A stretch of DNA of 64,000 bases. Source: Alphaproteobacteria bacterium (lineage in GTDB: Bacteria; Pseudomonadota; Alphaproteobacteria; UBA9219). Every line of letters starts with the position of its first letter. The stretch's first letter is position 1. The stretch is from NCBI GenBank assembly GCA_028866275.1, contig JAGWIK010000002.1, positions 1-64,000 on the forward strand, given 5' to 3'. Shown here in pieces: positions 16,748 through 26,101 of the stretch. The position numbers and the translations under genes were made by a program. The notes under the pieces are model-generated. The model worked only from the letters and a program-made list of their open reading frames with translations, did no database searches and was not told the origin of the DNA.

Positions 16748-18869
16748 ATTGCGCGGTTATGTTGAAGCCGCGCCAGCCGACGCTCCACGGCCGCGCGCCG
16801 CGGGCGGGGCGCGATTGCACGATGCGCGGCGTATTGCCGTCAAAGTAGATAGCCGCCGCGCCGTGTTGCCACAGGGCGTGATCGTCAATGACTTGCGGCG
16901 CGGCGCAGCGATTGATCAGGAACGGGGCTATGACGATATCGGCTTTGCCGCAATCTTCCAAAGCCGCCGGTTCCGTGGCGGGCATGGCGATGAGGGTCGG
17001 GCCGTGGCGATAGACGCAACCCATATCGTCGCAGCGCAGTTGTTTGTCGTCGGGCGACAGGGCGGTGACGTCGAGCGCGGGAACATTGCCCAGCCTCTGT
17101 TGCCATTGCCTGACCGCGAACGCGTCGTGGTCAAGGTTGGAAACCGCCAGCGTGCCGTTGTCGAGCCGCGCCGCCCATTCGCGCCCGTCGGGCGATACAA
17201 AAAACGCGGGCGTTGGGATGTAAAGCGGATACATCATGCCCACGGCAATGGGCAGCAATCCCCAATATCGCCATGTCTCGCGCCACAGGCACAACCATAA
17301 TCCGCCGACGACGATGGGGATGAGGATATAAACGGGCATGGCGGGCCAGTAAAAAATCGACCCCGGCCACGCGGCGACCGTCGTGGCGATGTGGATTGTC
17401 AGCGCGACGCCCGCGCCGGCGGCGTCGATGAACCAGCCGTCGAGATTGAAGGGCGCCGTCAGATAGGCCATCAAAATGGCCGGCATGACCCAGAAGCTGG
17501 TCAAGGGGATGGCCAGCATGTTGGCGATAAAACCGTACAGGCTGAAAGATTGGAAGTGATAGATGGAAAAAGGCGTCGTCGCCGCCGTGGCGATCAACGA
17601 TGTGCGCGCAATGACGAATAAATGCGCGGTCGCCGATTTCATCCATTCCGGCACGAAGGCGGAAAAATCGCCGGTCATGAATTCCCATGCGCGTTGATGC
17701 GTGGCGACGAGGCAGAACACGGCTGCGAACGACATCTGGAAGCTGGGGCCCAGCGTGGCGTCTGGCGCCGCCAGCATGCACAAACCCGCCGACATCATGA
17801 CCAGCCGCAACGGCGACGCGCGGCGGTCGAGCGTAATGGCCAGCATGGCGAGGCCGGTCATGATCATCGACCGCAATGTGGCGGCTTGCGATCCGACAAG
17901 GAATGTATAGCCGAGCGCGGAAAAGATCGCCGCGCCCGCCGCCCATTTTTTAATGGGATATCGCAACGCCAGCCACGGAATGAGGGCAAGAATGGCGCGC
18001 AGGGGAAAATAAATCAGCAACGCCATAATGGTGACGTGGAAACCCGATGTCGACAACAGATGCGACAGGCCCGCGATACGCATGGCTTCGATCACCGGCG
18101 GCGAAATGGCGGTCTGTTCGCCGTTCAGGCGCGTGGCCGTCATGGCGGCGACGTCGCCCGACAGATGTTGATAGACATGCCGCGCCAGCATTTTGCGCAT
18201 GCGTTCGAAAAACAGCGCGAACCGTTCGCGCCATGACAGAACCGGCGGCGCGGGGTCGAGGATTTTGATCGGGCTGTAGCTCCATCCCAGACCGCCCAGA
18301 TGCTTGAAATAACCCAGCCGGCGGAAATCGGTGGCTCCCGGCGCGACGGGTTCGCTGAATCCGCCGATCTGGCCGTACAGGTCGATATCGGCGCCGGCGG
18401 GCGGCGCGTCGGCCAGCGTCAGGCCCGAAAATTTGACCCGTATTTTTTCCGGCGTGGCGTCGAACGGCACGCGGACGATACGCGGATGGGTCAGGGTAAT
18501 GCGAATGCCGTCGGGCATGATTTCGGTCATGGCGACGCGGCCCTGAATGCCTGTGGGCGGCGTAGTGCGGTCGAGCATAGGCCGTTCGGCCATGCGCGTT
18601 TCAATTTGCGCCGACGCAAAACTTGTGGCGGCCAGGGTCAAAGTGAACAGCAAAACAGCCGCCGGCCACGATGTGTGGCGCAAGGCCCATGCTCCCAGCG
18701 CCAGCGGGACGGGCGCGGCCACAGCCCATAAAGGCGGTTCAAAAGGCAGGGCGAAATACAGGCAGATGCCCGCCGCGATCGCCACCGGCAGCCAATAGGG
18801 CCAGCGCGTCCGTTCGCGCAGGAACGCGTCCGCAAGAATAGATAAAGGGGCGGCGTGTAGGGGGTTCAC
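16746..18869 (-). CDS. comEC: ComEC/Rec2-related membrane protein
   Basis: A 707-residue polytopic membrane protein. An N-terminal DUF4131-like beta domain lies between the first helices. The Competence core is clear (HLLSTSGFHVTIMA, SQAATLRSMIMTGL, PSFQMSFAAVFCLV). ComEC forms the inner-membrane channel for DNA uptake. The metallo-beta-lactamase-like domain of canonical ComEC is not seen: the C-terminal 150 residues show no HxHxDH motif. This short form is common in Alphaproteobacteria, and DNA uptake competence is not demonstrated. It is divergent from gltX, with 62 bases between. Confidence 0.85.
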   Translation of the reverse strand: MNPLHAAPLSILADAFLRERTRWPYWLPVAIAAGICLYFALPFEPPLWAVAAPVPLALGAWALRHTSWPAAVLLFTLTLAATSFASAQIETRMAERPMLDRTTPPTGIQGRVAMTEIMPDGIRITLTHPRIVRVPFDATPEKIRVKFSGLTLADAPPAGADIDLYGQIGGFSEPVAPGATDFRRLGYFKHLGGLGWSYSPIKILDPAPPVLSWRERFALFFERMRKMLARHVYQHLSGDVAAMTATRLNGEQTAISPPVIEAMRIAGLSHLLSTSGFHVTIMALLIYFPLRAILALIPWLALRYPIKKWAAGAAIFSALGYTFLVGSQAATLRSMIMTGLAMLAITLDRRASPLRLVMMSAGLCMLAAPDATLGPSFQMSFAAVFCLVATHQRAWEFMTGDFSAFVPEWMKSATAHLFVIARTSLIATAATTPFSIYHFQSFSLYGFIANMLAIPLTSFWVMPAILMAYLTAPFNLDGWFIDAAGAGVALTIHIATTVAAWPGSIFYWPAMPVYILIPIVVGGLWLCLWRETWRYWGLLPIAVGMMYPLYIPTPAFFVSPDGREWAARLDNGTLAVSNLDHDAFAVRQWQQRLGNVPALDVTALSPDDKQLRCDDMGCVYRHGPTLIAMPATEPAALEDCGKADIVIAPFLINRCAAPQVIDDHALWQHGAAAIYFDGNTPRIVQSRPARGARPWSVGWRGFNITAQ

Positions 18870-18931
18870 GGGCGGCGAGGAAGGTATTAAAGTAGAGCTT
18901 CAGTTTGCAAGCATAACCCAAGGTTTTATTT

Positions 18932-20359
18932 ATGTCATCGGCCTCCAAACCTGTCGTTACCCGTTTCGCCCCGTCGCCCACCGGTTTTTTGCATATCGGC
19001 AGCGCGCGCACGGCCTTGTTTTGCTGGCTGTTCGCCAAGCATCATGGCGGCAAGAATTTGCTGCGTATCGAAGACACCGACCGTGCCCGTTCGACGCCGG
19101 AATCCATCGATACGATTCTGGACGGGCTGACCTGGCTGGGCCTTGACTGGGATAATAAGGACTATAACGGCCGCAGCTATTATTCGCAGTATGAACAGCG
19201 CGACCGCCATGCCGACGTCGCGCGCCAGATGGTCGCAAACGGCAAGGCCTATTATTGCTATGCCACGCCGGAAGAGCTGGACGCCATGCGGGCCGAGCAA
19301 AAGGAAAAAGGCCTGCCGCAGCGTTATGACGGGCGGTGGCGCGCCCGTCCGGCCAGCGACGCGCCCGCCGGCATCAAACCGGTTATTCGCCTGAAGGCGC
19401 CGCAGGATGGCGAAACCACCGTGCATGACGCGGTGATGGGCCGCGTGACGGTGCAGAACAGCCAGCTGGATGACATGATCTTGCTGCGCAGCGACGGCAC
19501 GCCGACTTATATGCATGCCGTGGTCGTGGACGATCACGATATGGAGGTCACGCATGTTATCCGCGGCGACGATCATCTGACCAATACTTTCCGGCAGGTG
19601 CAGATTTATAAAGCGATGGGGTGGGATGTGCCGACTTTTGCCCATTTGCCGATGATTTTGGGGCCGGACGGCGCGAAATTGTCGAAACGCCACGGCGCGC
19701 CCGCGGTCGGCGATTACCGCGACCGCGGTTATCTGCCCGAAGCGATATGCAATTATTTGCTGCGTTTATGCTGGTCGCACGGCGATGACGAGATTATCTC
19801 GCGCGAACAGGCCGTGGAATGGTTCGATCTGGACGGTATCGGCAAATCGCCGGCGCGGTTCGACTTTGCCAAATTGGGCAGCGTCAATGCGCATTATATC
19901 AAACAGGCCGACGATGCGCGTTTGGCGAAACTGGCCGAGCCGTTTATCGCGCGGGCGCTGGGCCGTCCTTTGACGATGGCGCAGATGGATTTGCTGGCGC
20001 GCGCCATGACCGACCTGAAGCCGCGCGCGCAGACAATCGCCGACATTGCCGACATGGCGGTGTTTTATTTCCATGACGGCGCGTTGCCGATGGATGACAA
20101 GGCGCAGAAGCTTCTGACGCCGGATGCGAAAGCCATTCTGGCCGATATGGCCGCGCGTATGGAAAAACTGGACGATTTCACCGCGCATGCCGTCGAAGAA
20201 GCGTGCCGTGCCTATGCCGAAGAAAAAGGCATCAAGCTGGGCGCCGTCGCGCAACCGCTGCGCGCGGCCCTGTCCGGTTCGACCGTATCGCCGCCGATTT
20301 TCGGCGTCGCGGCGATTTTGGGGCGCGACGAGACGTTGCGGCGGGTTAAATCAGCCTAA
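18932..20359 (+). CDS. gltX: Glutamyl-tRNA synthetase
   Basis: A class Ic aminoacyl-tRNA synthetase of 475 residues, normal length. The HIGH-type motif appears as HIGS near residue 21 (PTGFLHIGSARTALF). The KMSKS-type loop is KLSKRHGA near residue 249. GDDHLTNTFRQ and PTFAHLPMILG are also typical of GluRS. AAGG lies eight bases before the ATG. The gene is divergent from the ComEC-like gene and its stop overlaps the convergent ribonucleotide-reductase-like gene by four bases. Confidence 0.97.
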   Translation: MSSASKPVVTRFAPSPTGFLHIGSARTALFCWLFAKHHGGKNLLRIEDTDRARSTPESIDTILDGLTWLGLDWDNKDYNGRSYYSQYEQRDRHADVARQMVANGKAYYCYATPEELDAMRAEQKEKGLPQRYDGRWRARPASDAPAGIKPVIRLKAPQDGETTVHDAVMGRVTVQNSQLDDMILLRSDGTPTYMHAVVVDDHDMEVTHVIRGDDHLTNTFRQVQIYKAMGWDVPTFAHLPMILGPDGAKLSKRHGAPAVGDYRDRGYLPEAICNYLLRLCWSHGDDEIISREQAVEWFDLDGIGKSPARFDFAKLGSVNAHYIKQADDARLAKLAEPFIARALGRPLTMAQMDLLARAMTDLKPRAQTIADIADMAVFYFHDGALPMDDKAQKLLTPDAKAILADMAARMEKLDDFTAHAVEEACRAYAEEKGIKLGAVAQPLRAALSGSTVSPPIFGVAAILGRDETLRRVKSA

Positions 20360-22425
20360 ATCTTCGCGCGCCGTTCGCCGGATTTGCGCGCCACATGCAG
20401 GGTGGTTTTTGCCGTTTTGGTTCGGCGGGACAGGCTGTGCGACGGCCGTGCCGGCGCATGCGGCGCCGGTTTGATTTTGCGCGCGGTCGAAACGCGCGCG
20501 ACCGGCGCGGCCAAGGCCGGATCGAAAATGACAGAGAGCGATTTAAGCCCGCGTTTCCAGGCATCCATGACGATGGCGGCGGCCTGTTCGCGTCCTCTGG
20601 CCAAAGGCAAGGACGCCGTTATGCCGGTATCGCCCGATATGAAAGGCTGAACTGCGGCGGCCATGCGGATGCGGGCGTCGATGCCGGTTTCATTGCCGCT
20701 GCTGAACAGCACGCGGTGGCGCAAATGAACCAGTTTGCAATTGCGCGCCGTGCCGTGGCCATAGCAATGGCGGTCGGCGGCGGCGATATCGGCATCGTCG
20801 ATGCCCAGATGGGCCAGCAGATCAAAACGCGGCGCGTCGAGCAGTCGCGCCGGAATTTTCAAAATATCGCGGCAATAATCGAGGCCGACAATCCACGGCG
20901 TCACGGCCAATCGGACGCTGTCGACATGGGGTAAATAGGATTCGATGCGTTCGAAGGCGGCGGCATCGATGCCGCGGGCGCGCAGCGTTTTGGCATTGAT
21001 GGCGGGGGCGTGCGCCAGAGATTTCGCGCCCGCAATGTGCCGCGCCGTTTCCTTGGCCGTGCCGCGCGGGTAACCGAGGCGGGACAGGGCTTCGGCCGCC
21101 GCCGGATGCAAGGCGCTGTGCAGCAGGCCGACATCGCCTTCGGTCATTACGGTCAACGACCGCATGGGTTCGCATCCCTGCGATGCGCTTTGCATCAGCA
21201 TCGCCAGCGCGGGCGAGGGGGTAAAGTCGGTGACTTGCACGGCGCGCAGGCCGAAAGCATGGGCGCGCGTGACGGCGTCGTCCCAGCGTTGCTGCGCTTC
21301 CGCCGCCAAGGTCAGGTCGGGGCAGTTTTTCAGCGACAAAGCGACGGGGCGTACCGATAGTTTTTCGTAATCGTTGCTGTCGCCGTGAACGGCGCGGCGG
21401 CGGTTGCGCAACGCGCGCAGGATGTCGTCGCTGCCGGCGGTAAAGGCCGCGCCCGGCCCGCGCAGGGCCGCCATTTCGGCGGAGGCGGCATAGCATTCCG
21501 CCGTGACGAGGGCCGCCAGCGATGCCGCCAGCGCGCGGCCGGATTCGCTGTCATAGCCAAGCCCGAGCGCCAGCAGCAACGGCGCGACATTGGCCAGCGT
21601 GACGGTCGCGGGCGCATCATGCAGGTCGAGCAAGACGGTCAGGATGCGCGCGGCCTGCTTCAGCGCGTCGATATTGATGCTGCCGTCGTTATGGCGCATC
21701 GGCAGAACGTCGATGGCGGCTGTGGCGGGCGTGCTTTGCGCGGCCCAGTCGCGGGCGATGTCGGTCAGGGTCAGGTCGACGCGGCTTTCCTGTTTGGCCG
21801 GCAGGACAAACAGTTTTTTCCACACCGGCGCGTGCGTGGCGTCCGCTTTGTTCATCGCCGCGTCTATGTCGGCATTGGACAGCGCGGTTTGGCGCGTGGC
21901 GGACGAACGCGACGGGCGCGATGCCGGCGTTTCCGGCATGTCATAGGCCCATGCCGCGCCCCAGTCGCGCAAAAGGGCCGGCGCGACGGCGATATGGCGT
22001 TGCATCAACGCGTAGCGTGCCTCGTCGTAAAAAGCGCGGGCGTGTTTTTCGCTGCTGAACAGATGCAGCGACCATGCCTTTGCCGCCGCCGCGCCGACCA
22101 CGCGGTCGACGATCTGGCGCGTGTCGCTTTCGGCGGCGCGGCGCGGGCCGCGGCTGCGGTGTTTCCACAGCCAGCTGGGCACAGTGTTTTCTTCGACGGC
22201 GTCGATATCGGCGGGAATATCGGCGCGCGCGGCCTGCGCCATTGTTTCGATGGCCAGCGTGCCCCATGTCGCCGGCGCGGTCAGAGCCGGAGATGTTTCG
22301 TCGCCGAAGCCGTCCGCATATTGAAAAGGAATGTCGGCATAGGCGTCATGATCTACGCGCGTGGTCAGGCGTGCAAAAGGCGGCAGGAATGCGGGTTTCT
22401 TAACGGATTTGATCATGAGGGACAT
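20356..22425 (-). CDS. Degenerate class II ribonucleotide-reductase-like protein
   Basis: The 689-residue protein matches the C-terminal half of adenosylcobalamin-dependent NrdJ along its length. Matching segments are GLGYDSESGRALAASLAALVT, YAASAEMA, LRALRNRRRAVHG, EKLSVRPVALSLKNCPDLTL, and ARIRMAAAVQPFISGD followed by DAWKRGLKSLSVIF. Where NrdJ has the active-site NPCSE, this protein reads STPATA, losing the Cys and Glu. The PTGTI phosphate loop is also replaced (FTPSPALAM). The finger-loop cysteine region is not recognisable. It is therefore likely a pseudoenzyme. The last 40 residues are basic. An ATG at 22416 is an alternative start. It lies upstream of dnaB in the same orientation, without a short intergenic spacing. 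Confidence 0.65.
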   Translation of the reverse strand: MSLMIKSVKKPAFLPPFARLTTRVDHDAYADIPFQYADGFGDETSPALTAPATWGTLAIETMAQAARADIPADIDAVEENTVPSWLWKHRSRGPRRAAESDTRQIVDRVVGAAAAKAWSLHLFSSEKHARAFYDEARYALMQRHIAVAPALLRDWGAAWAYDMPETPASRPSRSSATRQTALSNADIDAAMNKADATHAPVWKKLFVLPAKQESRVDLTLTDIARDWAAQSTPATAAIDVLPMRHNDGSINIDALKQAARILTVLLDLHDAPATVTLANVAPLLLALGLGYDSESGRALAASLAALVTAECYAASAEMAALRGPGAAFTAGSDDILRALRNRRRAVHGDSNDYEKLSVRPVALSLKNCPDLTLAAEAQQRWDDAVTRAHAFGLRAVQVTDFTPSPALAMLMQSASQGCEPMRSLTVMTEGDVGLLHSALHPAAAEALSRLGYPRGTAKETARHIAGAKSLAHAPAINAKTLRARGIDAAAFERIESYLPHVDSVRLAVTPWIVGLDYCRDILKIPARLLDAPRFDLLAHLGIDDADIAAADRHCYGHGTARNCKLVHLRHRVLFSSGNETGIDARIRMAAAVQPFISGDTGITASLPLARGREQAAAIVMDAWKRGLKSLSVIFDPALAAPVARVSTARKIKPAPHAPARPSHSLSRRTKTAKTTLHVARKSGERRAKI

Positions 22426-22437
22426 CCGGGACAGAAG

Positions 22438-22446
22438 TTATCCACA
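22438..22446 (+). promoter_or_regulatory. DnaA-box match
   Basis: TTATCCACA is a perfect match to the strict E. coli DnaA box, in an AT-rich gap of 172 bases between dnaB and the reductase-like gene. A second, 7/9 match on the other strand (TGTGGATGG) lies at 22536-22544. Function is inferred only. Confidence 0.4.
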
Positions 22447-22597
22447 AGATTATGTGTGGCCAGATCAAATTGCCACAAAATATAGGGTGCATAAAGAAAA
22501 AGTTATTAACAATTGAGGGCCGTGCACCACAAAGTTGTGGATGGATTGGGGATGAATCCGTTCCGGCGCGGATTTCTGGGGTCAGGACCTATTCATT

Positions 22598-24106
22598 TTA
22601 ATGCTCGTCCTCGCTGAAGCGTTTTTCGAGGTCGGAGAAGCGCGTGAACTGGCCGTCGAAATGCAATTCGACCGTGCCGATGGGGCCGTGGCGTTGCTTG
22701 GCGACGACGACTTCGGCGATGTTGCGGATTTCCTCGCCGCGCTGCATCCACCGGCTGTGGCGGTCGGCAAATTTGTCCGGGCTTTCTTCGGGGCGTTGGG
22801 TCGGTTCGCTGCGCGCGTGGTAATATTCTTCGCGATACACGAACATCACCACGTCGGCATCCTGTTCGATCGAGCCGGATTCGCGTAAATCGGCGAGCTG
22901 GGGTTTTTTGTCTTCGCGCATTTCGACGGCGCGCGACAGCTGCGACAGGGCCAGCACCGGCACGTCGAGTTCCTTGGCCAGCGCTTTCAGGCCGCGGGTG
23001 ATTTCCGACACTTCCTGCACGCGGTTTTCGTTGCCGCGGTTGGCACCGGAACCCTGCAGCAATTGCAGGTAATCGATGACGATGACGCCCAGATGCGGAA
23101 CCATGCGTTTAAGGCGGCGCGCGCGCGTGCGCACGGCGGAAATGCTGAGCCCCGGCGTGTCGTCGATATAAAGCGGCACGCGCGACAAAGTCTGTGACGC
23201 TTCGACGAATTTGGTGAAATCCTCGGTCTTGATTTCGCCGCGGCGGATTTTGTCGGACGGCACGCTGGAAAAATCGCCCAGCAAACGGGTCGCCAGCTGT
23301 TCCGATGACATTTCCAGCGAGAAAAACGCCACGCCCGACCCTTCGCGGCCATCGGTTTTAAAATAGGCGTGGGCGGCGTTGAAGGCGATATTGGTGGCCA
23401 GCGCGGTTTTGCCCATCGACGGACGACCGGCAAGGATGACGAGATCGGAACGTTGCAGCCCGCCCATTTTGCGATCCATGTCGCGCAGGCCCGTGGTGAC
23501 GCCGGTGATGTGGCTGTCGCGTTTGTGCGCTTCTTCGGCCATCCGGATCGACACCGTCAGGGCTTTTTCCAGCTTGACGAAGCCGCGGTCGGTTTCGCCG
23601 GTGCGGGCCAGTTCGAACAGCTTGCCTTCGGCCTGCGATATTTGCGCCGTGGCGGGCAGGTCGAGATCATGCTGGAACGCCGTGTTGACGACGTCGGTGC
23701 CGAGGCCGATCAATTGCCGCCGCAGATGCAGATCCTGAATCAGGCGGGCGTAATCTTCGACATTGAAGATGGTGACGATATTGGCGGCAAGGTCGACCAG
23801 ATAATTCGCGCCGCCGACGGCGGCAAGGGCAGGGTCGTTTTCAAACAAACCGCGCAAGGTTTTGGGGTCGGCGATCTGGCCGCGATTGATCAGCGTCGCG
23901 ATGGCTTCGTAAATACGGCCATGAACGGGGTCATAGAAACTGTCGGGTTTCAGGATTTCGCCGACTTTTTCGTAAACGACATTATTGACCAGCAGCGCGC
24001 CCAATAACGCTTGTTCGGCTTCCAGATTATTGGGTTGCGCGCGCGCCGCGCCCAGCGCGTCGCTGGTCGCAGGGCGAAGGGCAGGGAGGGTTGCGATTTC
24101 GGCCAT
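22598..24106 (-). CDS. dnaB: Replicative DNA helicase
   Basis: DnaB is the hexameric 5'-3' helicase of the replication fork. The N-terminal primase-interacting domain has NNLEAEQALLGALL. The RecA-like C-terminal domain has Walker A GRPSMGKT near residue 227, FFSLEMSSEQLATRL, the Walker B region VIVIDYLQLL, and the arginine-rich end (NIAEVVVAKQRHGPIGTV). At 502 residues it is normal and shows no intein. No clear Shine-Dalgarno site precedes the ATG. Upstream lie two adjacent DnaA-box-like nonamers. Confidence 0.97.
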   Translation of the reverse strand: MAEIATLPALRPATSDALGAARAQPNNLEAEQALLGALLVNNVVYEKVGEILKPDSFYDPVHGRIYEAIATLINRGQIADPKTLRGLFENDPALAAVGGANYLVDLAANIVTIFNVEDYARLIQDLHLRRQLIGLGTDVVNTAFQHDLDLPATAQISQAEGKLFELARTGETDRGFVKLEKALTVSIRMAEEAHKRDSHITGVTTGLRDMDRKMGGLQRSDLVILAGRPSMGKTALATNIAFNAAHAYFKTDGREGSGVAFFSLEMSSEQLATRLLGDFSSVPSDKIRRGEIKTEDFTKFVEASQTLSRVPLYIDDTPGLSISAVRTRARRLKRMVPHLGVIVIDYLQLLQGSGANRGNENRVQEVSEITRGLKALAKELDVPVLALSQLSRAVEMREDKKPQLADLRESGSIEQDADVVMFVYREEYYHARSEPTQRPEESPDKFADRHSRWMQRGEEIRNIAEVVVAKQRHGPIGTVELHFDGQFTRFSDLEKRFSEDEH

Positions 24107-24176
24107 TTTATTTATTCAAAAACCATCGGTTAACACAAAAAAGATAGACCATATCGGCCCTCAAGTCTCGGGATTG

Positions 24177-24194
24177 TTATCCCCGTTATCCCCA
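24177..24194 (+). promoter_or_regulatory. Tandem DnaA-box-like nonamers upstream of dnaB
   Basis: TTATCCCCG and TTATCCCCA stand directly next to each other, about 70 bases before the dnaB start. Each differs from TTATCCACA by one or two bases. They could link dnaB expression to DnaA, but this is untested. Confidence 0.3.
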
Positions 24195-24205
24195 GCCCCC
24201 TGAAT

Positions 24206-24835
24206 TTAGATAATAGGGGTTCCGACATCGCTGACCAGCCAGCGGCTGCGCAGGTCGGTGTGGCGGGTGGCGAACCATTGCAGGGCGACCAGAGTCTGGG
24301 CGTCGTGGATTTTATTGGCATAAAGCATCGTTATAGCCTGCATTGCATCCAGAACATGAACGCGGATGTCTTCGTTTTCGTGGGCGACGCCGAAAACACC
24401 GCCTTCGGCGGGGGCCGTCACGCGTCCGACGAATAAATGGATATATTCGGATGTGCCGCCGGGGCTGGAAAAATAGGCGGCGATAGGCTGCAAATTCTGG
24501 ATTTCACAGCCGGCCTCTTCCAACGCTTCGCGCCGCGCCGCCTGTTCCGGCGTTTCGCCGGCATCGACCATGCCGAGGACGATTTCCATAACCCACGGGT
24601 CCATGCCGATTTCAGCGGGGGCAGGGCGGAATTGTTCGACCAGCACGACTTTGTCCTGTTGCGGGTCGAACAACAGCACGCCTGCGACTTTGGGGCTGCG
24701 GTGGAACATTTCACGGGTGAAAATGGCGCTGTCGCTGCCGTCGAAGCGTTCGTGGCGGATATGCAGCCGGTCGACGCGGAAAAAGCCCTGAAACAGGACT
24801 TCGCGGCGCAGGATTTCGTATTTTTTCGATGACAT
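24206..24835 (-). CDS. nudF: NUDIX hydrolase, ADP-ribose pyrophosphatase-like
   Basis: The 209-residue protein has a complete Nudix box, GMVDAGETPEQAARREALEEAGC, which here reads GX5EX7REAXEEAG as required for metal-dependent pyrophosphate cleavage. The preceding VLVEQFRPAP and the following AYFSSPGGTSEYIHLFVG match the ADP-ribose/ADP-sugar pyrophosphatase group. It cleaves ADP-ribose to AMP and ribose 5-phosphate in characterised members. It is divergent from the family 9 glycosyltransferase, with 82 bases between. Exact substrate is inferred. Confidence 0.88.
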   Translation of the reverse strand: MSSKKYEILRREVLFQGFFRVDRLHIRHERFDGSDSAIFTREMFHRSPKVAGVLLFDPQQDKVVLVEQFRPAPAEIGMDPWVMEIVLGMVDAGETPEQAARREALEEAGCEIQNLQPIAAYFSSPGGTSEYIHLFVGRVTAPAEGGVFGVAHENEDIRVHVLDAMQAITMLYANKIHDAQTLVALQWFATRHTDLRSRWLVSDVGTPII

Positions 24836-24917
24836 GATTTAAGCCATTGGTTGTCTTTCCTTTTATAGCTATTGTCTGTATTCCTTTCCAGTCATTCGTT
24901 GTCTGTCCGGCTCGCCG

Positions 24918-26090
24918 ATGTCTGTACCCGCCCATACCATTTCCATTCACCTGTTCGACGGGCGCGACGGCGGCGCGGGGCCGGATGCCGCGGGGTTGCA
25001 TAAAATCCTGATTTTAAAGCTGGGCGAACGTATCGGCGATTTTGTCACCGCCATTGCCGCGTTTCGCCTGTTGCGGGTTTCTTTTCCCGCGGCGGAAATC
25101 ACCCTTGTTTGCCTGCCGTCCATTGTGCCTTTTGCCGCCAGCACGGGTTTGTTCAACCGCGTGGTGGGGTTTGCCCATGTGGGGGATGTCATGGCGCAAA
25201 AAGGCACGACACCCGACCCGACGCAGCCCGAACATGTCGAGGCGTTCAAGGCATTGCTGCACGGGCCGTACTGGCTGGCCGTCGATTTTCGTTGCGATGA
25301 ATCGACGCGGCACTGGCTGGATTACGCCGAAACCTATTTGCGCGCCGGGTTCGCCGGGCCGACGCAATGCGGGTTGGATATCGCGTTGCCGGCGATGGAA
25401 TGGGACGTGCCGGTGCCCGATTTGAAAAACAAAAGCCTGCCGCTGCATTCGGATATCCGGCTGTTGTTGTTGACGCATGCCATTATCGAAAGCGTGCGCG
25501 CCGCGCCGCCCGATGCGGCTTTGTTCGCCACGCCGCGCGCGGCGGCCGGCGACCCCCGATATGAAGCTTTGCGCGCGGAAAAACGCATGAAGATCGGCGT
25601 CAGCGTCGGCGCGGGATCGGAATTGCGTAAATGGCCCACGGATTATTGGGCCGAGTTGCTGCAAAAACTGGTGGCCACGCGGGATGCGGTGATTGTGTTT
25701 TTCGGCGGCCCCGGCGACGGCGAGGAAAGCCGCGCTTTGGCGGCGGGCTTGCCGGCAGGCCGCGGCGTCGATATGACCGCCACTGTGTCGCTTGACCATC
25801 TGCCTGCCTATATGCGCTTGATGGACGGGTATGTCGGATGCGACACGGGATTAACCCATCTGGCGGCCAAACTGGGCGTCCCGACGGTCGATATTTATGC
25901 CGGCATTTCCAATATATCGGTGTGGCGGGCGCGCGGGCCAAGGGTTAAAAACATATATGCCGAAGTCATTTGCGCCCCCTGTCATTTACGGTTCAAGGAC
26001 GAGTGCCCCAACAAAAACGTGTGTATGACCGTCATCATGCCGGAGATGGTCGCGGCGTGTTTCGGGCAGGTGGCGGGGGATGTGCCGTAG
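24918..26090 (+). CDS. Glycosyltransferase family 9 (heptosyltransferase-like)
   Basis: The 390-residue protein shows the two-domain GT-B layout of GT9. The N-terminal motif is KILILKLGERIGDFVTAIAAFRLLR. The C-terminal nucleotide-sugar site region has GVSVGAGSELRKWPTDYWAELL, then MDGYVGCDTGLTHLAAKLGVPTVDIY. A cysteine-rich end (CAPCHLRFKDECPNKNVCM) is common in this family. GT9 enzymes transfer heptose in lipopolysaccharide core or O-antigen assembly. No other cell-surface polysaccharide genes adjoin it. Confidence 0.85.
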   Translation: MSVPAHTISIHLFDGRDGGAGPDAAGLHKILILKLGERIGDFVTAIAAFRLLRVSFPAAEITLVCLPSIVPFAASTGLFNRVVGFAHVGDVMAQKGTTPDPTQPEHVEAFKALLHGPYWLAVDFRCDESTRHWLDYAETYLRAGFAGPTQCGLDIALPAMEWDVPVPDLKNKSLPLHSDIRLLLLTHAIIESVRAAPPDAALFATPRAAAGDPRYEALRAEKRMKIGVSVGAGSELRKWPTDYWAELLQKLVATRDAVIVFFGGPGDGEESRALAAGLPAGRGVDMTATVSLDHLPAYMRLMDGYVGCDTGLTHLAAKLGVPTVDIYAGISNISVWRARGPRVKNIYAEVICAPCHLRFKDECPNKNVCMTVIMPEMVAACFGQVAGDVP

Positions 26091-26101
26091 CGGACAATAA
26101 A

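Noticed and set aside
22426-22597. Chromosomal replication origin
   Set aside because: One perfect DnaA box plus a weak one is too few, and no typical origin neighbours such as dnaA, dnaN, gidA, parAB or hemE are present.
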